A program made the translations under genes and the position numbers. DNA of 40,514 bases. Origin: Stentor coeruleus (lineage: Eukaryota; Ciliophora; Heterotrichea; Heterotrichida; Stentoridae). Below are positions 32,194-40,514 of the stretch, one piece after another (the first letter of the stretch is position 1; each line of letters opens with the position of its first letter). The notes under the pieces were generated by a model that saw nothing but the letters and a program-made list of their open reading frames with translations, was not told the DNA's origin and did not search any database. The stretch lies in NCBI GenBank assembly GCA_001970955.1, contig MPUH01000675.1:1-40514 (forward strand). The letters run 5' to 3'.

Positions 32194-33233
32194 TTTATTT
32201 ATTATTCGATATTTAAACTCTTATATACGGCTTGATTTTTTAGTTGTTGATAATTTATGGTACTGCTGACTGGGGATGTTTTTTAAAAGGTAGGAAAGGG
32301 TAGAGTAGAAAAGAAGTGGATAAACTTTGGGTTTTAGATGGGATATGCTGAGATTGCTTGAGAAATTTGTTTTAAGAAATTTTTTAGTATATTTCGGACT
32401 GCATGAAAGATTTTTGAGAATTGGGTTGTTTGGTGATTTATGAGGATGAATTGATGATTCTGATATATTGGAAAGATAACTCTGGATTTTATGGTATTAG
32501 ATATTGATTTCATACTTTTGTTAAGTTTGTTTATGTATTAGGATATTAAACTATGAAAAATGAAGTAATAAATTTGCAGATAAGATTTTTAAGCCTTAAA
32601 AAGAGAAATTCTGTATTTTATTTTAATTACCCTATATCTGCAAACCAAGGAAACATATTTGGGAAAAAAATTATGAAGGGTATTTTTTAAAACAGAGAAT
32701 GCTGAGTATAAAAGATAATATATATCGAAATAATTTAGGATAACAATATAAATTATAAGATAAATACTAAGGATAAATATTTGAAAAAGGCGCTGTTTCG
32801 GTGGATTATGAAAGTAAATAATGATATTTATAGTGATGAAAAGTTTTAAAATGATTTTTAATATTAAGAAAAGTAGAATATTTTAGAGAATTAAAAATAG
32901 GAAAAAGCTATTATGAGTTATATCTTGTAAAGTTATAGAAATAATATTAGTATAATATTTAAAGATAGTTTATAAATAAAAATAGTTTTTGTTAACCCGA
33001 TTTGGGTTTATTATCAAATCTACTCTCTAACTTGAAAAACTCCAAATTTTCTTCCAAATAATTTTTAATCTTTATAAAAAAAAGTCCTCACCATTTTCCA
33101 TTCCCAAAAAAAAAAAAAAAATCAGGACCAATTTTCCTCAAAAATCCTCTCAATTTTTTTTAATACAAAACTTAATCCCTCCTCAAATTTTCATACCCAT
33201 TCTCCCTATTAAAAGCCTTTTAAATACTTAAAA
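32194..33233. other. Spacer between tandem minus-strand genes
   Basis: About 1 kb without a recognised gene. The left side, the channel's promoter side, is G-rich (32281-32340 has 19 G and 1 C); the right side is C-rich (33121-33180 has 15 C and 2 G). A run of 15 or more A lies near 33107-33120. Confidence 0.55.
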
Positions 33234-34361
33234 CTAATTCCTCTTATAAAGTGAAGGCTCAGTTGATGGTCTATCAGTATGAGCCTCTTGTCTCATAGAC
33301 GATGGATAATCATCTTTAGCTGTTTTGAAATCCATAATTTCATGAATCTCCAATATTTTCCTATCATATTTCACTGACAATTCACGTTTAACCAACTCCA
33401 TAGCATCTTTAAAAAGCTTAAGTTCTTTATCAAATTCCGAATATGGAAGTCTTGCTTTAAGTTGTTGACTTTGATAATTAAGTTCTTCTCTTAGATAATT
33501 AATTTCATCAGATTTCATTTGTATTAACGACATAACTTGAGAATTATCAGCTTTAGTTGCTTTTACTTGTTCGAAATCTCTATAAAGTTGAGTGAAATTT
33601 TCAGTGATTGCGTTGATTTCTTCAAGGATGCTGTTTTGGACAATACTGATGTTGTTATTAAACTTTTTGTTAAGTTCTTCTTCTGATTTTATTTGTAGTT
33701 GGTTATTGATATCGATAGTGTCTTCAAGGCTTTTAAGTTTAGAAAAAAGATCAGATGAGCTTTCGTCTGCTAAAGATTTGTTTTTAGCTATTTTGCCTAG
33801 AGTGAGTTTATTGTTTTCTATAAGTTTATCTATTTCTATCATACACATTTCTCGGGTGTAGTCGATATCAATCGCTATTTGATTCTTCACAACCTGCATT
33901 TTAACATCAAAATCTTTCCTAATCTCTTTAAGCTCAATAGTATTCAAATTCTTCTGATACTCCAAATCCCCCAGTGAGTTCTTCACATCCACTTTATTTG
34001 CTTTATTTTCCAACTCAGAAACAATTTTCCTATAATCATTAGCAAAATCATCTCGGTTGGCACATATCAAATCCGAAGTATCAGTGCGAATATTCTGCAT
34101 TAAAGCTCGTAAGTTATTAACTTCACTATGAAACTCTTCAGTTTCCACTTTATGCGACAATAAAGATTGAACTTCAGTCCTTGATGCTTTCAATAAGAGC
34201 TGTTTTTCAAGTCCTTGAATCGCTTTTTCCTGTGCTTGGATTGTATTTGATAGTTGTTTTAAAGACAACCTAACTATTTCTTGAATGTTTTGCCAATCGT
34301 TATTCCCTGAGACTATATCTTCATCTTGAGATAAGCTTCTGTCCAAAGATTTGCCTAGCAT
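33234..34361 (-). CDS. Coiled-coil protein
   Basis: 375 residues, ATG at 34361, TAG stop. About 25-345 are continuous heptads with periodic motifs of the type LLLKASRTEVQSLLSHKV and KATKADNSQVMSLIQMKS, where a Lys-Ala turn is followed by a helix; this internal repeat recalls axonemal and centriolar coiled-coil proteins, but no family is named. The N- and C-terminal tails are Ser/Asp-rich and disordered. No membrane or catalytic motif. Confidence 0.78.
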   Translation of the reverse strand: MLGKSLDRSLSQDEDIVSGNNDWQNIQEIVRLSLKQLSNTIQAQEKAIQGLEKQLLLKASRTEVQSLLSHKVETEEFHSEVNNLRALMQNIRTDTSDLICANRDDFANDYRKIVSELENKANKVDVKNSLGDLEYQKNLNTIELKEIRKDFDVKMQVVKNQIAIDIDYTREMCMIEIDKLIENNKLTLGKIAKNKSLADESSSDLFSKLKSLEDTIDINNQLQIKSEEELNKKFNNNISIVQNSILEEINAITENFTQLYRDFEQVKATKADNSQVMSLIQMKSDEINYLREELNYQSQQLKARLPYSEFDKELKLFKDAMELVKRELSVKYDRKILEIHEIMDFKTAKDDYPSSMRQEAHTDRPSTEPSLYKRN

Positions 34362-35834
34362 AATTTATTTAGATTAAAAAAATTGCATTTTTACTCTTCT
34401 CAGGCTTTTTTCTGAGCTTTGAGGATTTTTTTTTTTATAGAAAATGAGGATGACTATAAACAGGTCTTTGGGATTGACTTGCCCCCTTTTGAATATTATA
34501 ATGAATGAACTGATGCTAAGAGAAAAGAAATCACCTTCAACAGTTTTTATTAGATACTTAATACTATGGTTTTTTATATGTGTGATTTTTAGATATATGA
34601 TTGTAAAATTATTAATATGATTAATGGATAGAAAATGTGTGTTATTGATATATTGTAATTATATGCTAATTTTTTATTACTTTTTATTTTTAAGTTTGAG
34701 ATCATAAATGTAAAATTTACATTTTGTGTAATGCTGATAGTTTGAATTTAGATGTAGTGATAAAGTGGAAGTTGTATTAGGATTAATTGAATTGTTATGA
34801 GATGTATTTTTTAATACTGTTTAGAAGCTTAAATTATTTTAAGTATGATAAAGGGGTTAGGTATAATTTTCTGATTGGCACTATGCTAAATGTATTTAAA
34901 TAAAAATTATTTGTAATAAATAATAAACAATAAGCATATTTTAATTGAATTTTTATTGTTTTGAGTATGTTTTTATAGTATCATGCTGATATCCACTTTT
35001 TTTAATCTTTTATATATCTATAATACTTTAATCACAATAGTCTCTTTTCCTCTATCAGTTTTTTTTTTATAATCATAATTCCCTTTATTATACTCCTCCT
35101 ATATCTTAGATTCATAATTTTCTTATTATTATACCCTTTAATATCAGAACCCTCCTACCATAATCATTATATTTTTAATAACCATTATATATCTTCACAT
35201 CTCTTTCATTCATTCAATAATTCTCACAGTTCCTTTTATTTCTCATAATATTCCCATAGGCTATATTCTTATTATTTCCATAATAATTTATCTATTCACC
35301 CATAATACTCCATATCATCATTTTCATAGTCTTTTCCATTTCTTACCCATAGTTTCTCTTACACCTCTATAATTATTGTTTTTATACTCATTACAATATA
35401 TTATCTATAAGATTCAGCATAAATATTCTTCTTCATTTTACTATTCGAATCCATAGCCCTAATCTCTATTCTAAAGTATTTTCCCCCATTTTACTACTCA
35501 CATCCATAACCTTGATCTCTATTCTAAAGCATTTAACTTCCTTAAAATTATACTTATATTCATACCATAATATCCATATACTCTATTTCCTTAAATCCTT
35601 CTACCATCATTTTTCAATTTATAATCATCCTATAATTTCCTTTAGAATCCTTAGAATCTTATCTACTGCCATACTTTTTTGAATTCCCACCCCAGAAATA
35701 TCAAAAACTCTCATCAGGTACTTTTTTAACTTTATCTCAAGTGTAGTTTGTACCATATTTCAAACTTCCTCTATCCATTTAACAATTTCTTTTTGAATGA
35801 TTATGAACTAAATGAATTCTTAGAATGGATATAA
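34362..35834. other. Longest spacer, divergent promoters
   Basis: 1.47 kb without a recognised gene. The left part, next to the coiled-coil gene, is G/T-leaning; from about 35020 to 35830 the plus strand is C/T/A with very few G (35161-35220 has 11 C and no G). A 53-bp tandem duplication is at 35434-35535. It should hold the promoters of the coiled-coil gene and of AGPS. Confidence 0.55.
35434..35535. repeat. 53-bp-period diverged tandem duplication
   Basis: About 49 bp starting CATTTTACTA at 35434 recur at 35487, sharing ATCTCTATTCTAAAG exactly and differing at about eight positions. It lies in the G-poor block upstream of AGPS. Confidence 0.75.
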
Positions 35835-37628
35835 ATGGATAGGTGCAAGCAGCGTTTAGGTCTTATTTCAAACCATCTTGCACATGTCCCTAAGCATACT
35901 TGGTTCAGATCAGACGGTTGGGTATAACTTACACAGGGTTTCCGGGATTCAAAGTTTGATCTCAACAATCAAAACCAACTAGTTTTATTAGGAAATCGAT
36001 ACGAAGACTCAGGCAAGGTATTTCCTCATTTTACAAAATGGATCGAGCAATACGGCCTAGATATCACTTCTCGTACCAAGCCTCAAAAGAAAATCCCCAT
36101 TGATCCTCCAAGAGAAAACCCTCAGTTTATAGAAAAAGTAAAAAACTTCTGCACTTACATGACCCAAGATCAAGAAGAAAGATCATTTCATTCCCATGGA
36201 CATACATTACAAGAAATGTGCGCTGTAAAATTTGGTAAAATCGAACGAGCTGTAGATTTAGTTGTATACCCTGGTTGTGAAAGTGATGTTCAAGGAATAT
36301 TATCTTTAGCTAATGAACATAATGTTTTATTAGTACCATATGGAGGTGGGACAAATGTTACTCATGCATTGATGCTTGATCCAAAAGAAGATAGGTTTAT
36401 ATGTTCTGTTGATATGAGTAAAATGAATCATATTCTTCAAGTAAATTTAACATCAATGACAGCTACAGTTGAAGCAGGTATCGCAGGTCGTGACCTTGAA
36501 AAAGAACTTGCTAAATATGGAGTTTGTTGTGGTCATGAGCCTGATTCAGTAGAATTCTCAACTTTAGGTGGGTGGATTAGCACAAGAGCTTCAGGGATGA
36601 AAAAAAATGTTTATGGGAATATTGAAGATATTGTCCTTACTGCAAGGATTGTTACACCAATTGGCACTTGGGAAAAACCTTGTGGAGCTCCAAGGGTGTC
36701 AACTGGACCTGATACTAATCATTTTGTTATTGGGCATGAAGGGCTTTTTGGTATTATAACCCAAGCGACAATAAAAATCAAGTTTATACCTGAAGAAAAA
36801 GATTTTGATTCGATATTATTCCCAAGTTATGAAATAGGGGCTAAGTTTATGTATGAATGTGGGATAAGGCTTATTAGACCTGCTAGTATTAGACTTGTTG
36901 ATAATGAACAGTTTAAATTTGCCATGGCTTTGAAACCAGATGAAGCTTCTGGGTTTAAAGGGTTTGTAGATTCTGCTAAAAAAATTTATGTGACTAAGAT
37001 TAAAGGATATGACCCTGAACAGATGTGTGTGTGCACTTTGGTATTTGAAGGCTCTAAAGAACAGGTTTTTCTACAGAAAAAACAGATTTTCCATCTGGCG
37101 AATAAGTATCAAGGCCTGCGAGCAGGCCCAGAAAATGGAAAACGGGGGTATTTTTTGACTTTTACTATTGCATATATAAGGGATTTTGGCATGGAGTTTT
37201 ATTTGTATGCGGAAAGCTTTGAAGCTTCGGTGCCTTGGGAACATTTGACTAAGTTCTTGAAGAATGTTCCTGTAATTTATATTTAGAGTGCAATCAAACA
37301 AGCTTGTGCGGCTAAAGGGATACAAAAACGCCCATTTGTTAGTTCAAGAATTACTCAAATTTATGATACAGGGTGTTGTGTTTATGTGTATTTTGGGTTT
37401 ATTGCTAAAGATTTACCTGATCCTTTGAAAGTTTACTCTGAGATTGAAGACCTTGCTCGTGAAGAGATTATGAAAAATGGAGGCAGTTTATCACATCATC
37501 ATGGAGTTGGGAAACTGAGAAAAGGGTTTATGAGCAAAGCTTGTGGGGAAACTAGTATGGCTGTGCTTAGAGGTATACAACAGGTTTTAGACCCAAAACG
37601 CATTATGGCGAATAGCAATTTAATTTAG
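35835..37628 (+). CDS. AGPS: Alkyldihydroxyacetonephosphate synthase, peroxisomal
   Basis: With two 15-nt introns removed (35922-35936 and 37272-37286) the gene encodes 587 residues, ending TAG at 37626-37628. The enzyme swaps the acyl chain of acyl-DHAP for a fatty alcohol, the first ether-bond step of plasmalogen synthesis in peroxisomes. The start at 35835 is preceded directly by TAA in frame and yields RLGLISNHL, a perfect PTS2 (R-L-x5-H-L) for peroxisomal import. Other marks are DGW-GFRDSKF, spanning the first intron; the FAD-binding VPYGGGTN; HEPDSVEFSTLGGW and STRASGMKKNVYGNIED; STGPD; and the active-site SLSHHHGVGKL near the C-terminus. The length is slightly under that of animal enzymes. 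Confidence 0.97.
35922..35936 (+). other. 15-nt intron 1 of AGPS, CAG end
   Basis: GTATAACTTACACAG, phase 0, T9 A10. It holds an in-frame TAA, and its removal restores the conserved GW-GF motif, so splicing is required. It shows that CAG is a usable acceptor here. Confidence 0.93.
37272..37286 (+). other. 15-nt intron 2 of AGPS
   Basis: GTAATTTATATTTAG, phase 0, T9 A10. Its TAG would truncate the enzyme before the HHH motif. Confidence 0.93.
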
Positions 37629-37796
37629 CTAATCAGTTATTAAAAATAATGGCTTTTGATTAATAAGATAGATAGTAGGATTTATGGGTTATGGTTGGAT
37701 ATTTTTTTTTGATGAAAATCATAAGTATTATGATAAAATCTTTATCATATCACCATTAATAATATTTAATAACACCATGCCAATAACTAGTTTATA

Positions 37797-38180
37797 CTAG
37801 TTGAAAAATATTATTTTCTTAGTTTTATTATGTCTCTGTACCCAAGGCACTTTAATAATCTCCTCTAATTCTGCAAAAGGAATCATCGGGCCAATCTTCA
37901 TTTCTCTTCCTTTTCCCTCACTACTCCACTGAAATATCACCCTAGGAGCTGGAGAATTCAACTGAGACAAATCCATAACCCTATCATGGTTTCCTTTACT
38001 ATCATACACATCTCTAAAAATCTGGTTTTCATATATTTTCGGTGCTTTGATCACTTTTTTCCCATCCAGCATTGCTAATTTATTATATTCTGAAGCTTTT
38101 CTCACATGATTATTTTTCCCTTTCTTCCTAACACTTCTACCTCTTATATGATATGATTTTGATCTTTCATGTTCTAACAT
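37797..38180 (-). CDS. Unrecognised small basic protein
   Basis: 127 residues, ATG at 38180, TAG stop. It is very basic at the N-terminus (IRGRSVRKKGKNNHVRKA) and has a compact-looking second half with RVIFQWSSEGKGREMKIGP and a final basic helix. No domain was recognised and no membrane segment is present. It converges with AGPS (168 bp between stops), and the 7TM gene's stop lies only 34 bp upstream of its start. Confidence 0.6.
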   Translation of the reverse strand: MLEHERSKSYHIRGRSVRKKGKNNHVRKASEYNKLAMLDGKKVIKAPKIYENQIFRDVYDSKGNHDRVMDLSQLNSPAPRVIFQWSSEGKGREMKIGPMIPFAELEEIIKVPWVQRHNKTKKIIFFN

Positions 38181-38214
38181 ATTCCTATAAAATTATATAA
38201 TTAAAAAAAAATAA

Positions 38215-39150
38215 CTATATTCTCATTGGGTTTGCTATCAGAAAATTTCTATAAACACAATGTTTTTTACCTTTTGGTGTTATGATCAATATTGGGGTAT
38301 TTTCCTGTTTTTCAATTGTTAAACTTGTTGGGACTTGAGTTTTGTTTATTGGTATAATCCTTCGCATTTCTCTTTCTTCAGGAAAATTCCCAAGCTCAAA
38401 ATAATCTCCACGGTTTTTAGCTCTGAAAATCCAGGTTATTATTAAGAGACAGAAAATATCTGAGGTTTCGTCGATTAGTTTTATGACTGGAGGTATAGAA
38501 CTGGATGTTGCCATTGGAGGAGAAAAAAACCAAGAGAAAAAAAGGCTAAAGATTTTGATGGGCATATAAATACAGAGGGTTCGAAAGAGAATTTTGTATA
38601 GGGTTAGTTTGGTTATGAGGTTAGGGAGGAGGATTGGGTTGTTTTGGGAAGACAGCTGACGGTATTCTGAGATAAGGTATCGCAAGGTCAATCTTGTGTA
38701 GTATATGTTAAGAGAAAAGAATAAGCAAAGAAGGAGAATAGGGAGGATTATAAGTTTGGTTTTGTTTATGGAGTAAGCACTGAATCCTATATAAATTGCA
38801 GCCATACTCATTGATACTACTGTAAGCTCGTTTCGGTTCAAGTATTCTCTGACGAAACTAAATCCTTTGCTAAGAAGCAAAAGATTAGTAAATAGAAAAG
38901 TGTTGTAGATTGTAAAACTTGATGTAGTTGCTAGGTTCCAATGACAAGTTTCATCATTTTCACATGATATTATTGATAAGTAAGTGAAAGCACAGTTTAG
39001 AGTTTTAAACATTAGGAAAAATGTTAGTATCCGATGAATAGGCTTGCAATAGTTTTTATTAAAATGCCAGGTGTTAATAGACCACCATACTGAATACCAA
39101 AACCACACTAGTGTTATAAAAGCATAATAAACAGCTTGTTCTACTAACAT
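38215..39150 (-). CDS. Seven-helix membrane protein, possibly Lung-7TM/GPR107-like
   Basis: 311 residues, ATG at 39150, TAG stop. About seven hydrophobic segments span residues 8-250, followed by a cytoplasmic tail with RGDYFELG and a Thr/Pro-rich end. The segments around KPIHRILTFFLMFKTLNC and LLLSKGFSFVREYL resemble the lung 7TM/GPR107 family (recalled pattern), which acts in Golgi or endosome trafficking or as orphan receptors. The large extracellular N-domain of GPR107 is absent; the protein begins directly with helix 1, so it is either a short variant or another 7TM family. The next gene on the left starts 34 bp away on the same strand. Confidence 0.7.
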   Translation of the reverse strand: MLVEQAVYYAFITLVWFWYSVWWSINTWHFNKNYCKPIHRILTFFLMFKTLNCAFTYLSIISCENDETCHWNLATTSSFTIYNTFLFTNLLLLSKGFSFVREYLNRNELTVVSMSMAAIYIGFSAYSINKTKLIILPILLLCLFFSLNIYYTRLTLRYLISEYRQLSSQNNPILLPNLITKLTLYKILFRTLCIYMPIKIFSLFFSWFFSPPMATSSSIPPVIKLIDETSDIFCLLIITWIFRAKNRGDYFELGNFPEEREMRRIIPINKTQVPTSLTIEKQENTPILIITPKGKKHCVYRNFLIANPMRI

Positions 39151-39949
39151 ATTATAAGGGTATTTATATGAAAATTAGCTTATATAATAAATATTTGCAG
39201 AAATTTTGGTTGGATTCAGGAAGAAATGAAGATTGTTTGTAGTATAAAAAGCTGATTTTATGCTTTTTTTATATGAGTTGAATTGTTATAGGAATATAAG
39301 ATAAGTGGGGTTAAAAATTTTTAGGAAGGTTTATTTTATAGGATGAAATAGGAGAATGTAAATGGGTATTGGACTGAAAATATATGGAAATTAAGGGATA
39401 TCCAAGTGGGAGATAATAGATATTTAATAATAATTTATATATTAACAAAAGGTATATGCTTATATTTTATAGATTGAAATACCACTAATACACTCAAACT
39501 TAATACCAAATAAAATTACCCTAAATTTTTCTTTATATGTCGCTTTGTGGTTACTTTTATACAATATTCTAAATATAAAACAAATTATAATATAAAATCC
39601 TAGTTAAAGAGAACCGTATCCATAAATTTATCTCCACATAAAAAAAACTTTATACATCCCAAAAATTCTAATCTTCTTCTAACTTTTACCCAAAATTATC
39701 TCTTTATACCTAAATCTTTAATAAAACCTCAAAAAAACCCATATCTATAATCAACCAACCCTCCATCCCAAATTTTCTTCACATTTCAGTTAAAAAAGTA
39801 TCTAATTTCCATTAAATTATCCAAAACCTCAAAAAAAATTTTTCCATCCTATAAAAAACATAAACCTTACACATTCACATCATTTAAAATCTTCTAATCA
39901 TAGTCCTTATACCCAAATGATCTTTTCCCTATATCATATCATGTAATAA
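39151..39949. other. Divergent promoter spacer
   Basis: No gene was seen. The left part is G-rich (39301-39360 has no C); the right part is extreme: 39661-39780 has 33 C and no G in 120 nt. The flip is near 39440. It holds the promoters of the 7TM gene and the R-SNARE. Confidence 0.6.
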
Positions 39950-40486
39950 ATGGCTTCTATTATCTACTGTCTCATCGCAAACGATTCAAGCCCAACTCCA
40001 ATTGTTGAAGTCTCTATGGCTGATGGTAATTTCCCACAGATCGCCATGAAGCTCTTAGTGAAAACATCTCCAAACACTTCAATAACATATTCTTATGAAG
40101 AAAAATATATGTTCCATTATCATAATGAAGGAGGATTGACTTATCTTTGTATGACAGACACTGGATTTTCAAATCGTACAGCCTACACCTTTTTATTTGA
40201 TATCAAAGACAGATTTATACGTAAATTCGGTGAAGAAGGACGTCGGGCAATTGGCTTAGGTGCAAACAAAGAGTTTTCAGACGAGATGAAAGCTAGAATT
40301 GTTTACTACAACACTGACCCTAATGCTGACAAACTAACAGCAGCAGGGAGAAACATAAACAAAACCAAAGATATTATCATAGAAAGCATAGAAAAAATAC
40401 TTGAAAGAGGAGATAAAATCGAAGTACTAACTCGTAAAACATCACAAATGACCGATAGTGCAATTTCAATGAGAAGAACTGCCTGA
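39950..40486 (+). CDS. VAMP7-like longin R-SNARE, apparent C-terminal truncation
   Basis: 178 residues, ATG at 39950, TGA stop at 40484-40486. The longin domain covers about 1-115 (IIYCLIANDSSPTPIVEV, then KYMFHYHNEGGLTYLCMTD), and the SNARE motif begins near 130 with the zero-layer Arg in ILERGDKIEVL. It would act in vesicle fusion at endosomes, lysosomes or the plasma membrane. The frame stops about 20 residues after the zero layer, before the rest of the motif and the transmembrane anchor seen in the family. The following 28 nt to the window end are a GC-richer 12-bp repeat (GCCTCAGCTGCT-like), so the end may be misassembled or the protein may use a different anchor. TGA is a rare stop in this window. 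Confidence 0.85.
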   Translation: MASIIYCLIANDSSPTPIVEVSMADGNFPQIAMKLLVKTSPNTSITYSYEEKYMFHYHNEGGLTYLCMTDTGFSNRTAYTFLFDIKDRFIRKFGEEGRRAIGLGANKEFSDEMKARIVYYNTDPNADKLTAAGRNINKTKDIIIESIEKILERGDKIEVLTRKTSQMTDSAISMRRTA

Positions 40487-40514
40487 ACTACTGCCTCAGC
40501 TGCTGCCTCAGCTG
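40475..40514. repeat. 12-bp repeat at the window edge
   Basis: GCCTGAACTACT, GCCTCAGCTGCT and GCCTCAGCTG follow each other. The composition is richer in G+C than the surroundings. It overlaps the end of the R-SNARE frame. Confidence 0.6.

Noticed and set aside
1926..37286. TAG reassigned as a sense codon
   Set aside because: Each in-frame TAG is the last three bases of a 15-nt GTA...AG segment, and similar genes end in TAG normally; introns in other phases (17994, 26664) carry TAA instead.
40456..40474. Extra intron in the R-SNARE to bypass the TGA
   Set aside because: The only candidate (GTGCAATTTCAATGAG) lacks GTA, A10 and TAG, and the residues it would remove align with the family.
1..40514. 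TGA read as tryptophan
   Set aside because: The channel, Rpn11 and AGPS use TGG for tryptophan and need no internal TGA.
40475..40514. Telomere at the right edge
   Set aside because: The 12-bp GCCTCAGCTGCT-like repeat does not resemble a ciliate telomere repeat.
1..40514. Transposons, CRISPR arrays, rRNA
   Set aside because: No transposase or reverse transcriptase motifs, terminal inverted repeats, spaced repeats or rRNA-like segments were seen.

Overview
This is protein-coding DNA of a ciliate macronuclear genome, most likely a heterotrich such as Stentor. That placement rests on four things: about 70% A+T, very short spacers, genes on both strands, and introns only 15 or 16 nt long. Fourteen introns can be fixed because each carries an in-frame stop or is required by protein homology. 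They begin GTA, have T at position 9 and A at position 10, and end AG, nearly always TAG. The code looks standard: tryptophans in conserved proteins use TGG, no internal TGA is needed, and most genes end in TAA or TAG. The in-frame TAGs are therefore splice sites, not reassigned codons. Species assignment is inference.

Layout. Positions 1-11290 hold two plus-strand membrane proteins. The first is a 5'-partial cysteine-rich protein with several membrane segments. The second is a giant polycystin-1-like receptor of about 2600 residues: signal peptide, about eleven Ig-like repeats, PKD/REJ-like region, GPS motif and five membrane helices. The repeats are delimited by 15-nt introns at homologous positions; one copy holds a decayed, unspliceable version. 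Positions 11853-18675 hold small genes: two diverged paralogs of an unrecognised family (11853 and 16569), a tRNA with a UAU anticodon, a cyclin, a CS-domain protein and two unknown proteins. Positions 19106-26794 hold a coiled-coil protein, a possible F-box protein, the proteasome deubiquitinase Rpn11/PSMD14, an IQ-motif protein and an MGC-starting, probably acylated protein. Positions 26803-32193 encode a four-domain voltage-gated calcium channel with an EEEE filter. Positions 33234-40486 hold a coiled-coil protein, the peroxisomal ether-lipid enzyme AGPS with a clear PTS2, a small unknown, a 7TM protein and a VAMP7-like R-SNARE whose frame stops before its membrane anchor near the window end.

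The genes form no operon-like pathway; this is a compact eukaryotic neighbourhood. Adjacent genes can be 8, 21 or 34 bp apart. Most larger spacers share one pattern: just right of a gene the plus strand is G/T-rich with almost no C, and just left of the next gene it is A/C-rich with almost no G, whatever the gene orientations. No mobile element, CRISPR array, rRNA or telomere repeat was seen.
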